Numbered from the stretch's first letter, positions 32,790-41,373 are shown. The stretch is 64,000 bases of DNA from JBBQBM01 sp038317375 (GCA_038317375.1 JBBQBM010000001.1:1-64000), one strand, 5' to 3'. Notes: a model not told the origin generated them from the sequence alone. Made by a program: numbers and translations.

Positions 32790-35471
32790 TTGGGTGAGTG
32801 GTTTAAAGAACCAAGCGAAAAAGTTCAAACCAAACTTGGTGTCTCGCCAGAAAGTGGGTTGAGTCTAGCCGAAGCCACGCTGCGGCTCAAAAAATACGGG
32901 CCAAACCATCTCAAGCCTGCAAAAAAGATCAATCCCTTCGCCTTGTTTTTCTCGCAGTTTAAAGATGTTTTGGTCATCGTTTTAATAATCTCGGCAACGG
33001 TGTCGTTAGCACTTAGTTTTATCGACGACGCTGGTAGCATCCGCGAGTCGCTACTTATCTTTGCAATAGTTATCGCCATTGCCATAATTGGTTTCTTTAA
33101 TGAATACAAAGCCGAAAAGACGGTTGAAGCGCTAAGTAGGCTTGTCGGCCAAAACGCTGAGGTCCGTCGTGGCGGTCAGACCATTAGTATCAGCGCCGAC
33201 CAGTTAGTTCCGGGCGACATAGTTATTCTCGCCGAAGGCCAAAAGATCCCAGCCGATCTGCGGCTTATCAAAGTCAAAAACTTGCTGATAAACGAAGCTA
33301 GCTTAACTGGCGAATCTTTGTCGGTGTCTAAGAACGCTTTGACGATTCCTGGCACTGTGCCTCTTGGCGACCAAAAAAATATGGCCTTTGCGGGGACATT
33401 TGTCTCGGCCGGAATAGGCGAGGGTATAGTCGTAGAAACAGCTAGTAATACCGAGCTCGGCAAAATTGCTACATTAGTTAATAGCATCGAAGTCGACGAG
33501 ACGCCAATGCAACGTAAGCTTGATGATCTTGGCAAAAAGCTAGGTCTATTTATTATGCTAATTTGCGCCGTCGTCTTCGTTATCATCTTCTTTTTCGTTA
33601 GCGAAGCCGTCGATAAATCGCTCGTCCAGCGCCTAATCTTTGCCTTCACAGCAGCGGTGGCATTGGCTGTAGCCGCAATCCCTGAGGGCTTAGCATTTGT
33701 TGTTCGTATTAGTTTGGCACTCGGGGCGCGGCGCATGGCTACAAAGCACGCACTGGTACGCAAGCTCTCGGCGGTTGAGGCGCTGGGTAGTACAGATGTT
33801 ATTTGTGCCGACAAAACCGGTACGCTCACAAAGGGCGAGATGACGGTTCGCGAAATACACGCCATTGGTAGCCGTTTCGATGTTTCTGGCAGTGGCTATC
33901 AACTAGAAGGTGCTATCTCCGGAAAACCCAACAAAGCCCTCGAACTAATTTTGCGTATTGGGGTCCTCTGCAACAGAGCCCACCTGCATAGTGGTACTGT
34001 GCTTGGTGACGGGACAGAGGGTGCTCTGCTCGTCTCAGCCGCCAAGAACAAGCAAGCATACGAGGCGGTTCGCAAGGACTTTACGTTAATTGATGAGGTG
34101 CCTTTCACCAGCGAGCGAAAGGTCATGAGCACAGTGCACAAAATCGACAGTGGTTATTTCGTAGCGCACAAAGGCGCCGTCGAGTTGATGCTTCAAAACT
34201 GCAAGTCTTATGTTTCCGAATCAGGCCAGGTCAAGAAGCTAACTGAAGAAGTCCGCACAGATATAACTAAACTCAACTCAAGTCTGTCGCAAAAAGCTAT
34301 GCGTGTTCTGGCCTTTGCCTACAAACAGGTCGACACAAAACCAAAAGATGATAAAAATATAGAATCCGATCTAATATACGTTGGCCTGCAAGCCATGATG
34401 GACCCTCCCCGCGAAGAGGTTATCGAAGTTATTCATAGGGCCCAGGCCGAAAGCGGCATTCGGGTCATTATGATCACCGGCGACTATGTCGAAACAGCCA
34501 TAGCCGTCGCCCGCGAGATTGGCATCACTGGCGACGCTTTAACCGGTGTCGAGCTCGATGCCATGACTCAGGCCGAGTTCGAGAAAAAGGTTGAAAGTAT
34601 CTCGGTTTATGCGCGCGTTAACCCCGAGCACAAAATCCGCATCGTCCAGGCTCTCAAAAAACACGGCCACCAAGTTGCCATGACAGGCGACGGCGTCAAT
34701 GACGCCCCAGCCATCAAAGCCGCTGATATCGGCATTGCTATGGGTATTACAGGCACAGATGCCGCCAAAGAAGCCGCCGACTTAATCTTGCTCGACGATC
34801 GGTTCCTGACAATTATCAGCGCCATCGAAGAAGGCCGGGGAATCTTCGACAATGTCCGCAAATTCGTCAACTTCCTAATATCCTGTAACATTGCCGAGGT
34901 TTTGGCTGTGCTGTTTGGAATAGTTTTCTTCCATAACCTCATCCTAACCGCCGCCCAACTGTTGTTTATTAATATCGTCACCGACGGCTTGCCAGCCGTA
35001 GCGCTCGGTAGCGACCCCGCTCAGCGCGATGTCCTACGCGCCAAGCCACAGCGCTTCCAGGAGGCAATTCTAAATCGCCGTGTCTGGATCGAAATCTTCG
35101 TTTTCGGGAGCCTAATGACAATCGCCTTACTAATCCAGTTTTGGTATAACCACACCCACGAAGGAGCGCTAGCGGCTGTTTCGGCGGCCTTCACAGCCAT
35201 GGTCGTCTACGAGCTTGTTAGGCTAATCGACATCCGCACAGATTACAAAATTCGTTGGTTCTCTAACCCCTGGCTAAGCGTCGCCATTGCCTCGTCGTTC
35301 ATCCTGCAGTTTGCGGTGCTTTACGTTCCGTTTATGGCTACATATTTCGTGGTTGGTCCTCTAAGTAGCCATGACTGGGTGTTTATGATAGTCGGCAGCA
35401 TTACCTTGTTCGTAATAATGAAAGTTCTAAATCCATTCTTCGACCGATTCGGCCCTGAAACCGTAACATAG
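32790..35471 (+). CDS. P-type Ca2+-like cation ATPase
   Basis: An 893-residue P2-type ATPase with N-terminal cation-ATPase domain (GLSLAEATLRLKKYGPNHL), actuator loop TGES, phosphorylation motif DKTGTLTKGE, hinge MTGDGVNDAPAIKAADIGIA and ten helices. The helix-4 motif AAIPEGL is the Ca2+-ATPase signature (PEGLP-like), and helix 6 has ITDGLPAVALG-like residues, so Ca2+ or Mn2+ export is most probable. The TTG at 32790 is chosen as start because GGGAGGG lies 10 nt upstream; an ATG 60 nt earlier has no ribosome site. Confidence 0.9.
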   Translation: MGEWFKEPSEKVQTKLGVSPESGLSLAEATLRLKKYGPNHLKPAKKINPFALFFSQFKDVLVIVLIISATVSLALSFIDDAGSIRESLLIFAIVIAIAIIGFFNEYKAEKTVEALSRLVGQNAEVRRGGQTISISADQLVPGDIVILAEGQKIPADLRLIKVKNLLINEASLTGESLSVSKNALTIPGTVPLGDQKNMAFAGTFVSAGIGEGIVVETASNTELGKIATLVNSIEVDETPMQRKLDDLGKKLGLFIMLICAVVFVIIFFFVSEAVDKSLVQRLIFAFTAAVALAVAAIPEGLAFVVRISLALGARRMATKHALVRKLSAVEALGSTDVICADKTGTLTKGEMTVREIHAIGSRFDVSGSGYQLEGAISGKPNKALELILRIGVLCNRAHLHSGTVLGDGTEGALLVSAAKNKQAYEAVRKDFTLIDEVPFTSERKVMSTVHKIDSGYFVAHKGAVELMLQNCKSYVSESGQVKKLTEEVRTDITKLNSSLSQKAMRVLAFAYKQVDTKPKDDKNIESDLIYVGLQAMMDPPREEVIEVIHRAQAESGIRVIMITGDYVETAIAVAREIGITGDALTGVELDAMTQAEFEKKVESISVYARVNPEHKIRIVQALKKHGHQVAMTGDGVNDAPAIKAADIGIAMGITGTDAAKEAADLILLDDRFLTIISAIEEGRGIFDNVRKFVNFLISCNIAEVLAVLFGIVFFHNLILTAAQLLFINIVTDGLPAVALGSDPAQRDVLRAKPQRFQEAILNRRVWIEIFVFGSLMTIALLIQFWYNHTHEGALAAVSAAFTAMVVYELVRLIDIRTDYKIRWFSNPWLSVAIASSFILQFAVLYVPFMATYFVVGPLSSHDWVFMIVGSITLFVIMKVLNPFFDRFGPETVT

Positions 35472-35486
35472 AGCATTAAAAGAATA

Positions 35487-35515
35487 TTGACATAAGTACT
35501 ATTGTATGCTAATAT
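35487..35515 (+). promoter_or_regulatory. Promoter of the short-peptide pair
   Basis: TTGACA (35487-35492), 17-nt spacer, TAATAT (35510-35515): nearly full consensus. Expected start near 35522, giving a 50-nt leader with AAAGG before the ATG at 35571. Confidence 0.82.
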
Positions 35516-35570
35516 GTAGTTACTGTCTTGAAATAAAGACAAAAACCAATACAAAACTAAAAAGGTAAAA

Positions 35571-35729
35571 ATGCTTGGACTAAACAAAAAACCAAACAAG
35601 TCGAAAAAACTAAGTACCAAAAGTGCTAAGTCGACTAAAAAGTCTAGTAGAGCCAGCGAAGCCAAAGCCATGTTAAAAGCCATGAAGGCTCGCAAAAAAG
35701 CTCGTCCAGACGACTGCGTTTTCTGCTAA
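35571..35729 (+). CDS. 52-aa Lys/Ser/Ala-rich peptide ending in CVFC
   Basis: The product is strongly basic for 45 residues (Lys, Ser, Ala, Arg) and then ends abruptly in RPDDCVFC. A CxxC at the very C terminus after a long disordered basic region could bind metal, be a redox or attachment site, or be the core of a modified peptide. A consensus promoter and AAAGG site support expression. It is followed by a strong hairpin and a second short gene. No family is known to me; the basic part recalls histone H1-like tails. Confidence 0.68.
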   Translation: MLGLNKKPNKSKKLSTKSAKSTKKSSRASEAKAMLKAMKARKKARPDDCVFC

Positions 35730-35744
35730 GTATTTAGCCGTGAC

Positions 35745-35791
35745 TTTAAGAAGATTCTTGGCAGTCAACACGACTGCCAAGCCTTCTTAAA
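35745..35791 (+). terminator. Strong double-stem hairpin between the two peptide genes
   Basis: CTTGGCAGTC (35757-35766) pairs with GACTGCCAAG (35772-35781) around AACAC, and the outer TTTAAGAAG (35745-35753) pairs with CTTCTTAAA (35783-35791). There is no T-run, so it may be an mRNA stabiliser or attenuator as well as a terminator. Confidence 0.7.
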
Positions 35792-35820
35792 CGTACTAAA
35801 AAACGAAAGGGTATAACAAA

Positions 35821-35922
35821 ATGGAAGCACTCTCACAACTCGGCTACGAACTCATCGACACCACTCATTTAGATATTTTGGCTGTTGACCAAGAACTAAA
35901 AGCTGAAGAACCAGTTAATTAA
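35821..35922 (+). CDS. 33-aa acidic peptide
   Basis: ATG at 35821 preceded by GAAAGGG encodes a 33-residue, mildly acidic peptide (MEALSQLGYELIDTTHLDIL followed by a Glu-rich end). It shares the transcript of the basic 52-residue peptide unless the hairpin between stops it. Opposite charge of the two products suggests they could interact, as in an antidote or carrier pair; that is speculation. Its end overlaps the convergent HAD gene by 8 nt. Confidence 0.5.
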   Translation: MEALSQLGYELIDTTHLDILAVDQELKAEEPVN

Positions 35923-36562
35923 TTAAATCTGCGATTCCTGGGACACTAACAGCTCCTGCTTCAGAGAATTGTTCAGCAGTTGTTAGCCCGGTCTCGACAC
36001 CTACGAAATTAAAGCCTGCTCCAGTGGCCGCTTTCATATCTAACAGACCGTCACCGACATAAGTTACTTCTTCAGGACTAATATGCACACCATGCAACCA
36101 AGCTAAAGTTGGTTTAAAAACTCTTGGGTCTGGCTTATGATGTGGGGTATCGTCACAAGTTTGAACATAATCAATAAATACTCTAGGAAATGCGGTTCTT
36201 ACTAAGTCGTGCGACAGGCTAGCTATTGTGGTTGCAGTGATAATGCCCATTAACTTCCCAGCTACTCTCAGGTGCCTAAGGGTAGGAACTGTACCCGGGA
36301 ATATATCTTTTGGATATTCGTCGTGACAGGTCCAATTATTAACAATAGCTTGTTCAGCGTCGTCGGTTTCGTATAGATTGCTTACTATCACCGGAAAAGG
36401 CTCGCCCCAATGTTTTGCAATTTTTTCATCAGTTAGGGTTATTCCATAAAATTCTAAAGCGACACGCTTATGTTGAGCCCACTTGGCCTGTATGGTTGCA
36501 ACAAGGGTGTCGTCGAAATCAAACAATACCGCCTTAGTATCTTCGCCAATGTATTCGCTCAT
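35915..36562 (-). CDS. HAD-superfamily phosphatase
   Basis: A 215-residue HAD hydrolase. Motif I is VLFDFDDTLV with the nucleophile Asp, the cap is helical (subclass I), motif II is the IITATT stretch and motif IV is YVGDGLLDMKAATGAG. The closest activities are phosphoglycolate phosphatase-type or beta-phosphoglucomutase-type, but substrate cannot be assigned. GATAAT on this strand ends 6 nt before the ATG. The 2OG-oxygenase-like gene lies 75 nt upstream on the same strand. Confidence 0.85.
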   Translation of the reverse strand: MSEYIGEDTKAVLFDFDDTLVATIQAKWAQHKRVALEFYGITLTDEKIAKHWGEPFPVIVSNLYETDDAEQAIVNNWTCHDEYPKDIFPGTVPTLRHLRVAGKLMGIITATTIASLSHDLVRTAFPRVFIDYVQTCDDTPHHKPDPRVFKPTLAWLHGVHISPEEVTYVGDGLLDMKAATGAGFNFVGVETGLTTAEQFSEAGAVSVPGIADLIN

Positions 36563-36637
36563 TCGGGCATTATCTTGATGTGGCCAACTTTATGCAAGCA
36601 CTAGCGATTTAAAATAACATCTGTTTTGAGGTTACTT

Positions 36638-37390
36638 TTAGCCCCAACGCCAACCCTTAGGAAACTTGTCTAGCTCTGCTAAACGCAATTCTCTAAGTTC
36701 TTTCTGTTTTTGACCAGATCCTTGATACCAATAGCCAATAATAAGTGCTTGGGTCTCCCACGCTGAGTAAGAAGCGTGTGGTGCTGGAAACGGATGATTC
36801 TTAAAAACAACAAGGTCGCCAGTTTCTTGCTGAATGTTTACAGTTGATGGCATAAGGGGAAAATAATAGTGACCTAACTTCCTAGTAGCCCAAGTACGGC
36901 ACGGCTCTATGTGGATAAAACTACCGTCGTTAATACACGAAATAGAACCATCAGGACTCCCGGGCCATGGCTGTACGCTAAGGCGACGAGGCGCATCATT
37001 ATAATCCAGGCGAAGACTCCCGGTTATCGGGCCATAAAGCCTATAAGTCTCATCGATTTCGTCATACACACCGTCTATATGAGCATCGACACACTCCGAC
37101 TTCAAATCTGCGTGGGCTAGGCCAGATAACGCTACGAAACCTTCGGGGCAGTCATGCTTATTGTATTCATCAACAAGCTTATCTAGATATTTAAGCTCCG
37201 GAATGTGTTCATAAGTAGTAGTGATGTTGGCATCATCCACTTCCTCCTCCTGAGTACTTAGATTATCAAGAAGCTCGAGTGCTTCGTCTGGTGTCAAGAA
37301 TCCTCGCAAGGCTACTGATGACACTTCGGGATCGCTATAGAGTAAATCTCCTACGCATTCTTCTATCAGGTGCTTTCGACGTCGTTGCAT
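36638..37390 (-). CDS. Putative 2-oxoglutarate/Fe(II) oxygenase
   Basis: A 250-residue protein with the features of a double-stranded beta-helix oxygenase: an iron motif H104-I-D106 in ECVDAHIDGVYDE, and a distal His at H205 in GDLVVFKNHPFPAPHASYS, the usual strand that closes the site. The N-terminal 70 residues are helical and acidic. The family is suggested by this spacing only and is not a confident match; the substrate is unknown. Its position beside two short peptide genes makes peptide or protein hydroxylation an attractive guess. TAAAAT ends 9 nt before the ATG. Confidence 0.55.
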   Translation of the reverse strand: MQRRRKHLIEECVGDLLYSDPEVSSVALRGFLTPDEALELLDNLSTQEEEVDDANITTTYEHIPELKYLDKLVDEYNKHDCPEGFVALSGLAHADLKSECVDAHIDGVYDEIDETYRLYGPITGSLRLDYNDAPRRLSVQPWPGSPDGSISCINDGSFIHIEPCRTWATRKLGHYYFPLMPSTVNIQQETGDLVVFKNHPFPAPHASYSAWETQALIIGYWYQGSGQKQKELRELRLAELDKFPKGWRWG

Positions 37391-37435
37391 CGGGGCATTA
37401 TTTTACACAAAAGGCACTATTGCAAGCATGAGCGG

Positions 37436-37463
37436 AATAATACTTAACACGACAAGTATTATT
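37436..37463. repeat. Palindrome copy 4
   Basis: Arms AATAATACTTAAC and CAAGTATTATT around ACGA; two or three central positions deviate from perfect symmetry. It lies 15 nt beyond the sortase stop codon. Confidence 0.82.
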
Positions 37464-37477
37464 TAGCTGACCTTTGT

Positions 37478-38146
37478 CTACGGATTCTTTATTTCTTCGG
37501 TTATGGCTATGATGCGGTGGTCGTAGGTTTTGTCTTTTGCTAGATAATTCCCGCCGCATGTAATGAGGTTCAGTTGGTTGTCTATGCTGGGATCTTGCGA
37601 GAACAAAACATTTAGCGCATCTTCGAGATTAACTGTTTGTACTTCTTTGACGCGGTAGCTGAGAGTTTTGCCACTACCTAGTTCTAGCGAGAATCTGTCG
37701 CCAGGAAGTAGAGCAGACAGCTTGGCGAATATCCCGTCATTGATGTGACCGTTGATATGCCCATCAATAATGCTGAGTCCCTTGTCGCCAGGGCGAGCAG
37801 ACCCGACATACCATCCAGCCATATGGACATTATTAGGCACAGCGATCTGGTTGTGCTGATCTAAACCAACTTTTTGCAAGTAGCCGTCTATGCCGATGCT
37901 TGGGGCGACAATGCGTTTCGGGTCGTTATTGTTGCCTTGCCAGACAAAACCAGACTTTTCCGGAGGAGTTTCGTCTGGAGTGTCGGTCGAGATGGTGATG
38001 ACGCGGTCTGCCGCCGAGACCGGAGCATCAAGGACGTCTGTCGAATTAAGACGCAAGGCTATTACGATACCAATGATAATAACGAGGCTGATTACGATAT
38101 GTGCAGTCGGCTTTTTTAAGAATTTTTGCAACAATGCACGATTCAT
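37478..38146 (-). CDS. Class F-like sortase
   Basis: A 222-residue membrane-anchored transpeptidase with an N-terminal helix (IVISLVIIIGIVIALRL). The catalytic triad is visible: His130 in SIIDGHIN, Cys197 in LITCGG and Arg211 in YDHRIIA. Sortases cut an LPxTG-type signal and link the protein to a surface nucleophile. It starts 10 nt after the GLUG protein, whose C terminus carries an APNTG motif, so substrate and enzyme are encoded together. The short TCGG-type active site and the spacing fit class F (Actinobacteria-type) best. Confidence 0.9.
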   Translation of the reverse strand: MNRALLQKFLKKPTAHIVISLVIIIGIVIALRLNSTDVLDAPVSAADRVITISTDTPDETPPEKSGFVWQGNNNDPKRIVAPSIGIDGYLQKVGLDQHNQIAVPNNVHMAGWYVGSARPGDKGLSIIDGHINGHINDGIFAKLSALLPGDRFSLELGSGKTLSYRVKEVQTVNLEDALNVLFSQDPSIDNQLNLITCGGNYLAKDKTYDHRIIAITEEIKNP

Positions 38147-38156
38147 AAAGCCGCAG

Positions 38157-39833
38157 CTAGTTTAGCCGCTTGAAACCAGTGTTAGGAGCGCCGATTGTTG
38201 CCGATGCCACACCTGATGGGTCGACAATAATGCCGTTTGCAGTGCCGTCTTGGTCTAAGGCTCCACCGTCGGTTATGTTATATATAACTTTAATTGCGGT
38301 CTGCCCGCCGATTGTGACTTGTTCGATGGTTGCGCCCGTAATTGCTTGGTAGGTGTTGGCAACGCTATTGTATTTCCGAACTACCAATCCCGAAGGACTG
38401 ACGCTCGTGAAGAAATATTGAGTAACTGTTGCGGTCTCGCCGCTTGTGAGACAGTGCAAGGTAAAATTCATTAGGCCTAATGGATAGGCGAAGGCACTGT
38501 CGGCTGTTGAATTGGCCGATTCTGCGCCAATGTTAACACCAGAGTTGCTATCGCAAGTGGAGGACAAAACTGCGTAACCGCCAGTGACACTATTTACAAG
38601 ACCAGTTACGTTGGACTGTGCGTTATCCGGGGTGCCGTCGTTATTAGCATCGCCGCTGTTTGGAGCTGCTGCTTCAACGGAATTGGTGGCGCCGTCGCTA
38701 TCACCGTCAGTTAGTGCTGCGCCAGCCACGAGGGTAGGGTAGGCGCCGCTATTGACCTGCCAAATAGTCGTGAAGTTCCAGGCGCTAAGCGGAACATTGG
38801 TGCTGTTGCCCTTGAAATAATTAGGCGTGGCGTTGCCAACATTAACACCAGTTGCGCTACCGCTGCCGCCAGGAGTTGCACCAATGCCAGTTGAGCAGTT
38901 GCAAAGAGTGGCGTCATAATATGCCCCAGAAATAGTCGCACCACCTTCGCGGCTACCCGCAACGCCGCCCTTGCTTGGAGCTGATGCTCCTGTTACAGAA
39001 CCCGCAAAAAAGACATTAGAAGCTGTTGTAGGGTCGCCGACGCCGTCGATCGAACCGAAGAGTCCTCCGACATCAAAGATATTACCGCCAAAAGTTACAG
39101 TTGCATCGCTGTAGGCGTTACTAATCGAAGTACCCGTACCAATAACGCCAGCTATACCCCCACGGGCACCGATTGTACCGCTGGAATAAACATTATTCAC
39201 TGTCGTGTTAATAGTGAGGGCAAACAAACCGCCGGTATAGCGACTCCCAGTCGAGGCCATAGTGCCGTTATACCAGCAATTACTTAATGAGCCACCAGAT
39301 AGCAGGCCGACGATGCCGCCTCCTGTATCAGTAGTAAAGGACGTCGTTGACGAGCAATTCGAAATGGTGCTGCCAGACGCACTTGCAACTAATGAGCCGT
39401 TATAAGTAGTAGAAGTCGTAGTGATCGAGCCGCCCCGCAAATGAATATTTGTAATAGTCGCACCGTTAACACTTCCGAACAACCCAGCCCCGGTGTTATC
39501 GGCTCGATTAATATACAAAGAATTTATTACAAAGTTTTGCCCGTCGTAGTTGCCGGTGAACGTTCCGATAGGGATGAAACCAAGACCACTGTTCCAACCA
39601 CTTGTAGCGGAACAGTCTATATCGCCAGTCTGTTTGTAGTAAGCTGCAAGGCTGTCATTGATTTCCTGAAGTTGCGTACAGTTAGCGACTCGGTATGGGT
39701 TGCTCAATGTACCGGCACCGGTGCCAGAGTAAGCCGACGCCCTTGAGGCTAGACCGAACACTGTCACTAGGACAGCCGAAAGAATATACAGGCTGCATCT
39801 ACTTTGTTTTATAACTTTGGATATTGAGAACAC
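38157..39833 (-). CDS. GLUG-repeat surface protein, probable sortase substrate
   Basis: A 558-residue exported protein starting at GTG with GAGG upstream. A signal peptide (LYILSAVLVTVFGLASRASA) is followed by about five GLUG/beta-helix repeats (NTGAGLFGSVNGATITNIHL type), a Ca-binding type 3 repeat (DGDSDGATNSVEA), and a choice-of-anchor-like domain with FFTSVSPSGLVVRKY. The last residues are GAPNTGFKRLN: a sortase-type motif with no hydrophobic segment after it, which is unusual. It is likely an adhesin or host-contact protein. Confidence 0.83.
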   Translation of the reverse strand: MFSISKVIKQSRCSLYILSAVLVTVFGLASRASAYSGTGAGTLSNPYRVANCTQLQEINDSLAAYYKQTGDIDCSATSGWNSGLGFIPIGTFTGNYDGQNFVINSLYINRADNTGAGLFGSVNGATITNIHLRGGSITTTSTTYNGSLVASASGSTISNCSSTTSFTTDTGGGIVGLLSGGSLSNCWYNGTMASTGSRYTGGLFALTINTTVNNVYSSGTIGARGGIAGVIGTGTSISNAYSDATVTFGGNIFDVGGLFGSIDGVGDPTTASNVFFAGSVTGASAPSKGGVAGSREGGATISGAYYDATLCNCSTGIGATPGGSGSATGVNVGNATPNYFKGNSTNVPLSAWNFTTIWQVNSGAYPTLVAGAALTDGDSDGATNSVEAAAPNSGDANNDGTPDNAQSNVTGLVNSVTGGYAVLSSTCDSNSGVNIGAESANSTADSAFAYPLGLMNFTLHCLTSGETATVTQYFFTSVSPSGLVVRKYNSVANTYQAITGATIEQVTIGGQTAIKVIYNITDGGALDQDGTANGIIVDPSGVASATIGAPNTGFKRLN

Positions 39834-39917
39834 TTGCTACCTCTATTTATGCTTATGCATATAGTACCTTCGTGTCGAGGCGCATGCAATATGAATATTG
39901 AAGGTGCGGTATTAAAC

Positions 39918-39939
39918 AATACTTGACGTGTTAAGTATT
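39918..39939. repeat. Palindrome copy 5
   Basis: AATACTTGACGTGTTAAGTA plus TT; core arms are intact with two deviations near the centre. It lies 85 nt before the GLUG-protein start codon. Confidence 0.8.
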
Positions 39940-39960
39940 ACCCTTGACCGTATCGGTTAT

Positions 39961-39985
39961 AAAAATACCTCAGACATGCTGAGGT
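39961..39985 (-). terminator. Terminator behind the tRNA-Met fragment
   Basis: On this strand ACCTCAG-CATGT-CTGAGGT is followed by ATTTTT. It directly follows the partial tRNA end, as it would a complete tRNA gene. Confidence 0.85.
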
Positions 39986-39991
39986 GTTTTT

Positions 39992-40042
39992 TGGTAGCGG
40001 CGACAAGAATTGAACTTGTGCCCTTAGGCTTATGAGTCCTGC
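39992..40042 (-). pseudogene. Partial tRNA-Met copy (3' half)
   Basis: Fifty-one bases match the 3' part of tRNA-Met (41374-41450) from the anticodon stem to CCA, including an exact 28-nt end (ACAAGTTCAATTCTTGTCGC and CGCTACCA) and differing only in the variable region. The 5' half is missing; poly-A and the stop of the 40050 gene precede it. It lies in inverted orientation to the intact gene 1.3 kb away. Confidence 0.85.
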
Positions 40043-40049
40043 TTTTTAT

Positions 40050-40994
40050 CTACTTGATATTTAAGCGGGTCTTGGTGCGTCCTTCGAGGACGCTGAATGT
40101 AGTGGCACGCACTAGCTTTTCGACATTCTCAATAGTGCAGATTCTCTGTAGACCTTTTTTGCCAATTATCTGACCGGTGATGCCGCCCATGGTCGCGTCT
40201 CCGAAGTAGAATTGTTCTTCTTGGATGTAATGATCTTTCAAAGTTTGCACGAATCGAGCCAGGTTTTCCTTACTGGTGAGCCTGCCGACAATACTCACAA
40301 ATGAGGTAGTTATTTGTTCGCTAGTGTCGTTTGATGTTTTTAGCCTGCCCAGTGCGTATTGATACGAAATATAAGGCTTGCTGTCGCTCCAGTCATCTCC
40401 GAGGTCATAACTAACGTATTTTTCATTAAGCTGCGGCACGACACCGAGAACTATGTATGAATAAAGGACGGTCACTAGTGGCAATATCTCTTGGTTGTCG
40501 CGGCAGAAGTCATTATCGAGCCTATGCTCAAAGATCGATAGTTTATTCGATCGCGGTGAATAATCGCCATACGATATAAACTTAGCCTTAAAAGAACCGC
40601 GTCCTTTTGCTGAATTTACAAAATCTGCTTGGCCGACCCACGCTTCTGAGTGAAACTTATTAAGTAGCTCGGTAAGCTGATCGTAGTCTGTTTTAGAGCT
40701 AACGATCGGTCTGCAATATTCGATTGCACATTCTTGTGCCGCGCGCATACATTCTTCTTTCGAAATAGCTTCTTGTGAAAGTAGAAGATTGTCAAAGGAT
40801 CTCTCTGCGAGGGGTGATATCAGTTCTGTCTCGAGCATTGCAGTGCCCGCCTCTGTATAGCCACGTAGCGTAAAATCCACAAACTGCAGAAGGCCAGAAC
40901 TATTCATTTTTTCGTGGATACGTCGAACAATCACATGCTCATAAATGTGTGCATGCAAAGTGTGCTCGAATGATTTGTATAGTTTTTTTCTCAT
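40050..40994 (-). CDS. M16 peptidase-like protein (HxxEH)
   Basis: A 314-residue soluble protein. Near the N terminus is HAHIYEHVIV, an inverted zinc motif H16-x-x-E19-H20 of the M16 (pitrilysin/insulinase) kind; a Glu about 72-76 residues later (E92 in QECAIEY) could be the third ligand. The rest (SYGDYSPRSNKLSIFEHRLD and others) is not recognisable. The start at 40994 is used because a longer frame would cross the hairpin and small gene upstream. The peptidase assignment rests on the motif alone. Confidence 0.5.
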   Translation of the reverse strand: MRKKLYKSFEHTLHAHIYEHVIVRRIHEKMNSSGLLQFVDFTLRGYTEAGTAMLETELISPLAERSFDNLLLSQEAISKEECMRAAQECAIEYCRPIVSSKTDYDQLTELLNKFHSEAWVGQADFVNSAKGRGSFKAKFISYGDYSPRSNKLSIFEHRLDNDFCRDNQEILPLVTVLYSYIVLGVVPQLNEKYVSYDLGDDWSDSKPYISYQYALGRLKTSNDTSEQITTSFVSIVGRLTSKENLARFVQTLKDHYIQEEQFYFGDATMGGITGQIIGKKGLQRICTIENVEKLVRATTFSVLEGRTKTRLNIK

Positions 40995-41010
40995 ACCTGT
41001 GATGGTAATC

Positions 41011-41043
41011 GTCCCCCTCTCGCACGATGTGCGAGAGGGGGAC
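41011..41043. terminator. 15-bp perfect hairpin
   Basis: GTCCCCCTCTCGCAC (41011-41025) and GTGCGAGAGGGGGAC (41029-41043) pair perfectly around three bases. No T-run follows on either strand. It lies between the small basic gene and the M16-like gene on the minus strand, and may protect or separate the two messages. Confidence 0.8.
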
Positions 41044-41058
41044 TTGTGGTAATGATGC

Positions 41059-41205
41059 CTACCGGCGCTTCGATTGGCCGCTCTGGCCACGGGATCCGCC
41101 GTTATGCACGTTAGATCCCTTCGTGAAGTTCTTCGAAGGCTTCGGCTTTGCTCGTGCAGCACTCTTGGCTTTGCTTTGAGCACTCTTACCGCTTGGCGTA
41201 CCCAT
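41059..41205 (-). CDS. 48-aa Lys/Ser/Gly-rich basic protein
   Basis: ATG at 41205 preceded by GAGGAGGACTT encodes a 48-residue protein, highly basic and without hydrophobic residues: Lys, Ser, Ala and Arg first (MGTPSGKSAQSKAKSAARAK), then Gly/Ser/Arg. It is too polar to fold alone and should bind nucleic acid. The very strong ribosome site and the perfect hairpin after the stop suggest high expression. Its composition resembles the basic part of the 52-residue peptide at 35571. No family is recognised. Confidence 0.72.
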   Translation of the reverse strand: MGTPSGKSAQSKAKSAARAKPKPSKNFTKGSNVHNGGSRGQSGQSKRR

Positions 41206-41373
41206 AAGTCCTCCTCAGGATCTCGGGAATGGTACATTCATACCATAATATATTAGGATAGATATATCAAGATGCGCTCAAATAATTAATGCAAAATTTT
41301 TATCGGAAGATAATACAGACTTGAAAGCTAGAAAACAGATACGATACGTGGTATATTCACATCTGTTAATCAC

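Noticed and set aside
36638..37390. Lasso or other named RiPP cluster with the short peptides at 35.6 kb
   Set aside because: No B/C-type maturase, YcaO, radical SAM or LanM-like gene is present, so no known class is supported; kept only as a loose possibility.
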